NCBI GenBank assembly: GCA_031216755.1
Contig: JARUHG010000001.1
Coordinates: forward strand, 806,001-870,000
Reading direction: 5' to 3'
Length of the DNA: 64,000 nucleotides
DNA from: Lysobacter arvi
Lineage (GTDB): Bacteria; Pseudomonadota; Gammaproteobacteria; Xanthomonadales; Xanthomonadaceae
How positions within the stretch are numbered: the stretch's first letter is position 1; each line of letters starts with the position of its first letter. The translations under genes and the position numbers were made by a program. The notes beneath the pieces were generated by a model. The model ran no database searches, was not told the origin of the DNA, and saw nothing but the letters and a program-made list of their open reading frames with translations. Positions 62,023 to 64,000 of this stretch are shown here, in pieces.

Positions 62023-64000
62023 ATGAACCAGGATGTCACGACCGAAACCCGTCCGCAGTTGTCCAACGTCCTGGTGGCCGCATCGCTGCGCGCCGATCAG
62101 TGGCGCCACCTCAACGCCAGCGCCCGCGCGTGGGCGTCCGCGGGCCCCGCCACCGCGTCGAAGGAGCGCGAGCGCTGCCAGGAGCGCCTGGACGACGTGC
62201 TGCGTCTGGAGCACTGCTGGGCGTATCCGGGCGAACGCCTGCTCGACGCATTGCGCTCCGCACTCGGCGAAGGCGATGCGGCGACGTTCGCGCGCCTTGC
62301 GCAGAAGGTGTCGGCGGCGATCCTCTCCGGCGACTACCGGCGCGACGAGCACGCCTGGGAACTCGACGACGATGTCGACCGCACGGTGCTCGACGCGCTG
62401 CCGCCCGACCTCCTCGGCGTGCCGGACAAGCCGTACTTCGAAGTGATGGTGGTGACGCCGGCCGATCCTTCGCAGTGGCAGCGTTCGAGGGACGAGATGC
62501 GCCGCATGCGCCGGCCGGACGACCCGTTCCACTACACCGCCGTGCACGTCGCCAGCTACGAGGACGCGGCGCTGGCGATGATGGTCAACCACGATCTGCA
62601 GGCGGTGGTGCTGGTGGACGGCTTCGGCTTTGCCTCGCGCCACGACATCCCGGACCTGAAGAATTTCGTCTCCCGCCACGTGGACCTGGACGAAGACGAA
62701 TCGCGTCCGGGTTCGCTCTCGCTGCGCCTGGCCCGCGCGATCCAGGGCGCGCGCCCGGAGCTGGACCTGTACCTGCTCACGGACCGCTCGCCCGAAGCGC
62801 TCGCCGGCAGCGAGGAGGCCGCGCCACTGCGGCGCGTCTTCCACCACGTCGAGGAGCCGATGGAGATCCACCTGTCGATCATCGATGGCGTGAAGGACCG
62901 CTACGAAACGCCGTACTTCGACAACCTCAAGAAGTACGCGATGCGGCCGATCGGCACGTTCCATGCGCTGCCCATCGCGCGCGGCAAGTCGATCTTCGGA
63001 TCGAACTGGATCCGCGACATGGGCCAGTTCTACGGCACCAACATCCTGTTCGCCGAATCCTCGGCGACCACCGGCGGGCTCGACAGCCTGCTGGAGCCCA
63101 CCGGCAACATCAAGAAGGCGCAGGAGGCGGTGGCGCGCGCGTTCGGCGCCAAGCGCGCGTACCTGGGCACCAACGGCACGTCCACGTCGAACAAGATCGT
63201 CGTGCAGGCGGTATGCAAGCCGGGCGACATCGTCATCGTCGACCGGAACTGCCACAAGTCGCACCACTACGGCTTCGTGCTCAGCGGCGCGCAGCCGTAT
63301 TACGTGGAAGCCTTCCCGCTCACGCAGTACTCGATGTACGGCGCGGTGCCGCTGCGCACGATCAAGCAGGCGCTGCTGGATTGCGCCGCGGGCGGGAAGC
63401 TCGACCGCGTGAAGGTCATCGACATGACCAACTGCACCTTCGACGGGCACATGTACAACCCGCGCCGGGTGATGGAGGAATGCCTGGCGATCAAGCCCGA
63501 CCTGATCTTCCTCTGGGACGAGGCGTGGTTCGGCTTCGCGCGCTTCAATCCTATGCACCGCCGCCGCACTGCGATGGGCGCCGCGGCCGCGCTCACCGCA
63601 CGCTATCGCAGCAAGGCGTACCGCGAGGAGTACGACGCGTGGAAGGTCGGTCGCGGCGAACTCGATCCCACCGATCCGTCGTTGCTCGACGAGCGCCTGC
63701 TGCCCGATCCGGACAAGGTGCGCATCCGCGTGTACCAGACCAACTCGACGCACAAGTCGATGTCGGCGTTCCGCCAGGGCTCGATGATGCTGGTGTGGGA
63801 CGAGGACTTCCACCACGTCGAAGGCCCGTTCGAGGAAGCGTTCTTCGCGCACACCTCCACTTCGCCGAACCTGCAGTTGATCGCCTCGCTCGATCTCGCG
63901 CGCCGCCAGATGGAACTGGAAGGCTACGGCCTGACGCTGCGCATGACCGACCTCGCGCTCAAGATCCGCCGCGCCGTCAACACGCATCCGCTGATCTCGA
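62023..64000 (+). CDS. Orn/Lys/Arg decarboxylase, PLP-dependent (3' partial)
   Basis: The frame starts MNQDVTTETRPQLSNVLVAA and is open past the end of the window; 659 codons are visible. Conserved sequence can be read: GIDGVKDRYETPYF-like IIDGVKDRYETPYFDNLKKY near 286, YLGTNGTSTSNKIVVQAV near 385, VDRNCHKSHHYG near 405 and the PLP-lysine segment QTNSTHKSMSAFRQGSM near 575. The family consumes a proton when it removes CO2 from arginine, lysine or ornithine. Which one cannot be decided. It follows the MscS gene by 167 bp and has its own copy of the 19-bp motif. Confidence 0.9.
   Translation, partial: MNQDVTTETRPQLSNVLVAASLRADQWRHLNASARAWASAGPATASKERERCQERLDDVLRLEHCWAYPGERLLDALRSALGEGDAATFARLAQKVSAAILSGDYRRDEHAWELDDDVDRTVLDALPPDLLGVPDKPYFEVMVVTPADPSQWQRSRDEMRRMRRPDDPFHYTAVHVASYEDAALAMMVNHDLQAVVLVDGFGFASRHDIPDLKNFVSRHVDLDEDESRPGSLSLRLARAIQGARPELDLYLLTDRSPEALAGSEEAAPLRRVFHHVEEPMEIHLSIIDGVKDRYETPYFDNLKKYAMRPIGTFHALPIARGKSIFGSNWIRDMGQFYGTNILFAESSATTGGLDSLLEPTGNIKKAQEAVARAFGAKRAYLGTNGTSTSNKIVVQAVCKPGDIVIVDRNCHKSHHYGFVLSGAQPYYVEAFPLTQYSMYGAVPLRTIKQALLDCAAGGKLDRVKVIDMTNCTFDGHMYNPRRVMEECLAIKPDLIFLWDEAWFGFARFNPMHRRRTAMGAAAALTARYRSKAYREEYDAWKVGRGELDPTDPSLLDERLLPDPDKVRIRVYQTNSTHKSMSAFRQGSMMLVWDEDFHHVEGPFEEAFFAHTSTSPNLQLIASLDLARRQMELEGYGLTLRMTDLALKIRRAVNTHPLIS

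Noticed and set aside
61804-63987. Open frame of 727 codons antisense to the decarboxylase
   Set aside because: The plus strand has strong decarboxylase motifs throughout. The antisense reading is Arg/His/Val-rich without motifs and is the expected mirror of high-GC coding DNA.

Overview
The window is high-GC DNA (by eye about two thirds G+C). Gene content, codon use and one GTAG-ended palindromic repeat suggest a gammaproteobacterium of the Xanthomonadaceae/Lysobacteraceae, Lysobacter-like. This is inferred from gene families and the repeat, not from a marker gene. I found no rRNA, tRNA, CRISPR array, transposase or phage gene. Genes are dense, and many neighbours overlap by ATGA, so most of the window is operons.

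Layout. 0-2.5 kb: the 3' end of an Mrp (Mnh) Na+/H+ antiporter operon (D partial, E, F, G). 2.5-16.5 kb: mixed core genes. These are an S9 peptidase, a 53-residue Asn/Gln/Arg/Glu/Gly-rich protein divergent from a hemerythrin, a class II UvrA, a histidine phosphatase-NnrD pair, a frame-disrupted UPF0178 gene, a cluster of three small paralogous proteins of unknown family around a DUF3606 gene, a stand-alone receiver, YaeQ, a BaiN/HI0933-type flavoprotein and an M13 metallopeptidase. 16.5-23.5 kb: a VOC protein, then a complete cell-surface signalling unit (ECF sigma factor, FecR, TonB receptor with an STN domain) followed by a PHP-type metallohydrolase.

23.6-30.4 kb: a RegB/RegA (PrrB/PrrA)-like redox two-component pair downstream of SURF1 and cyoDCBA, all on one strand. 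A FNR/Anr-like site lies just upstream of cyoA. Redox sensing and the quinol oxidase thus sit side by side. 30.6-33.1 kb: an MHS-type transporter with a clear terminator, a YgjP-like metallopeptidase and a DUF2058 protein.

33.2-49.1 kb: ten genes, all on the minus strand, that look catabolic. They encode a CitE-like lyase, a sodium symporter fused to a beta-propeller, a LysR regulator, a TonB receptor, a serine hydrolase, a PfkB kinase, a fusion of a glycosidase-like domain to a SUMF1-like domain, a GH127 glycosidase, a CaiB-type CoA transferase and an amidohydrolase lipoprotein. 49.4-50.7 kb: an exported protein that may be a transglutaminase of the Tgl type.

50.8-64.0 kb: a 7-TM/PAS histidine kinase and a FixJ-type regulator, tail to tail. 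After them comes a plus-strand run of a receiver protein, a YibI/YibH-like pair, a TolC/NodT-type outer-membrane lipoprotein, a Ca2+/H+ exchanger, a two-pore-helix ion channel, an outer-membrane barrel, an MscS channel and an Orn/Lys/Arg decarboxylase cut by the window end. The same 19-bp motif lies before the first gene of this run and before the decarboxylase, so I propose one regulon for envelope, ion and pH stress.
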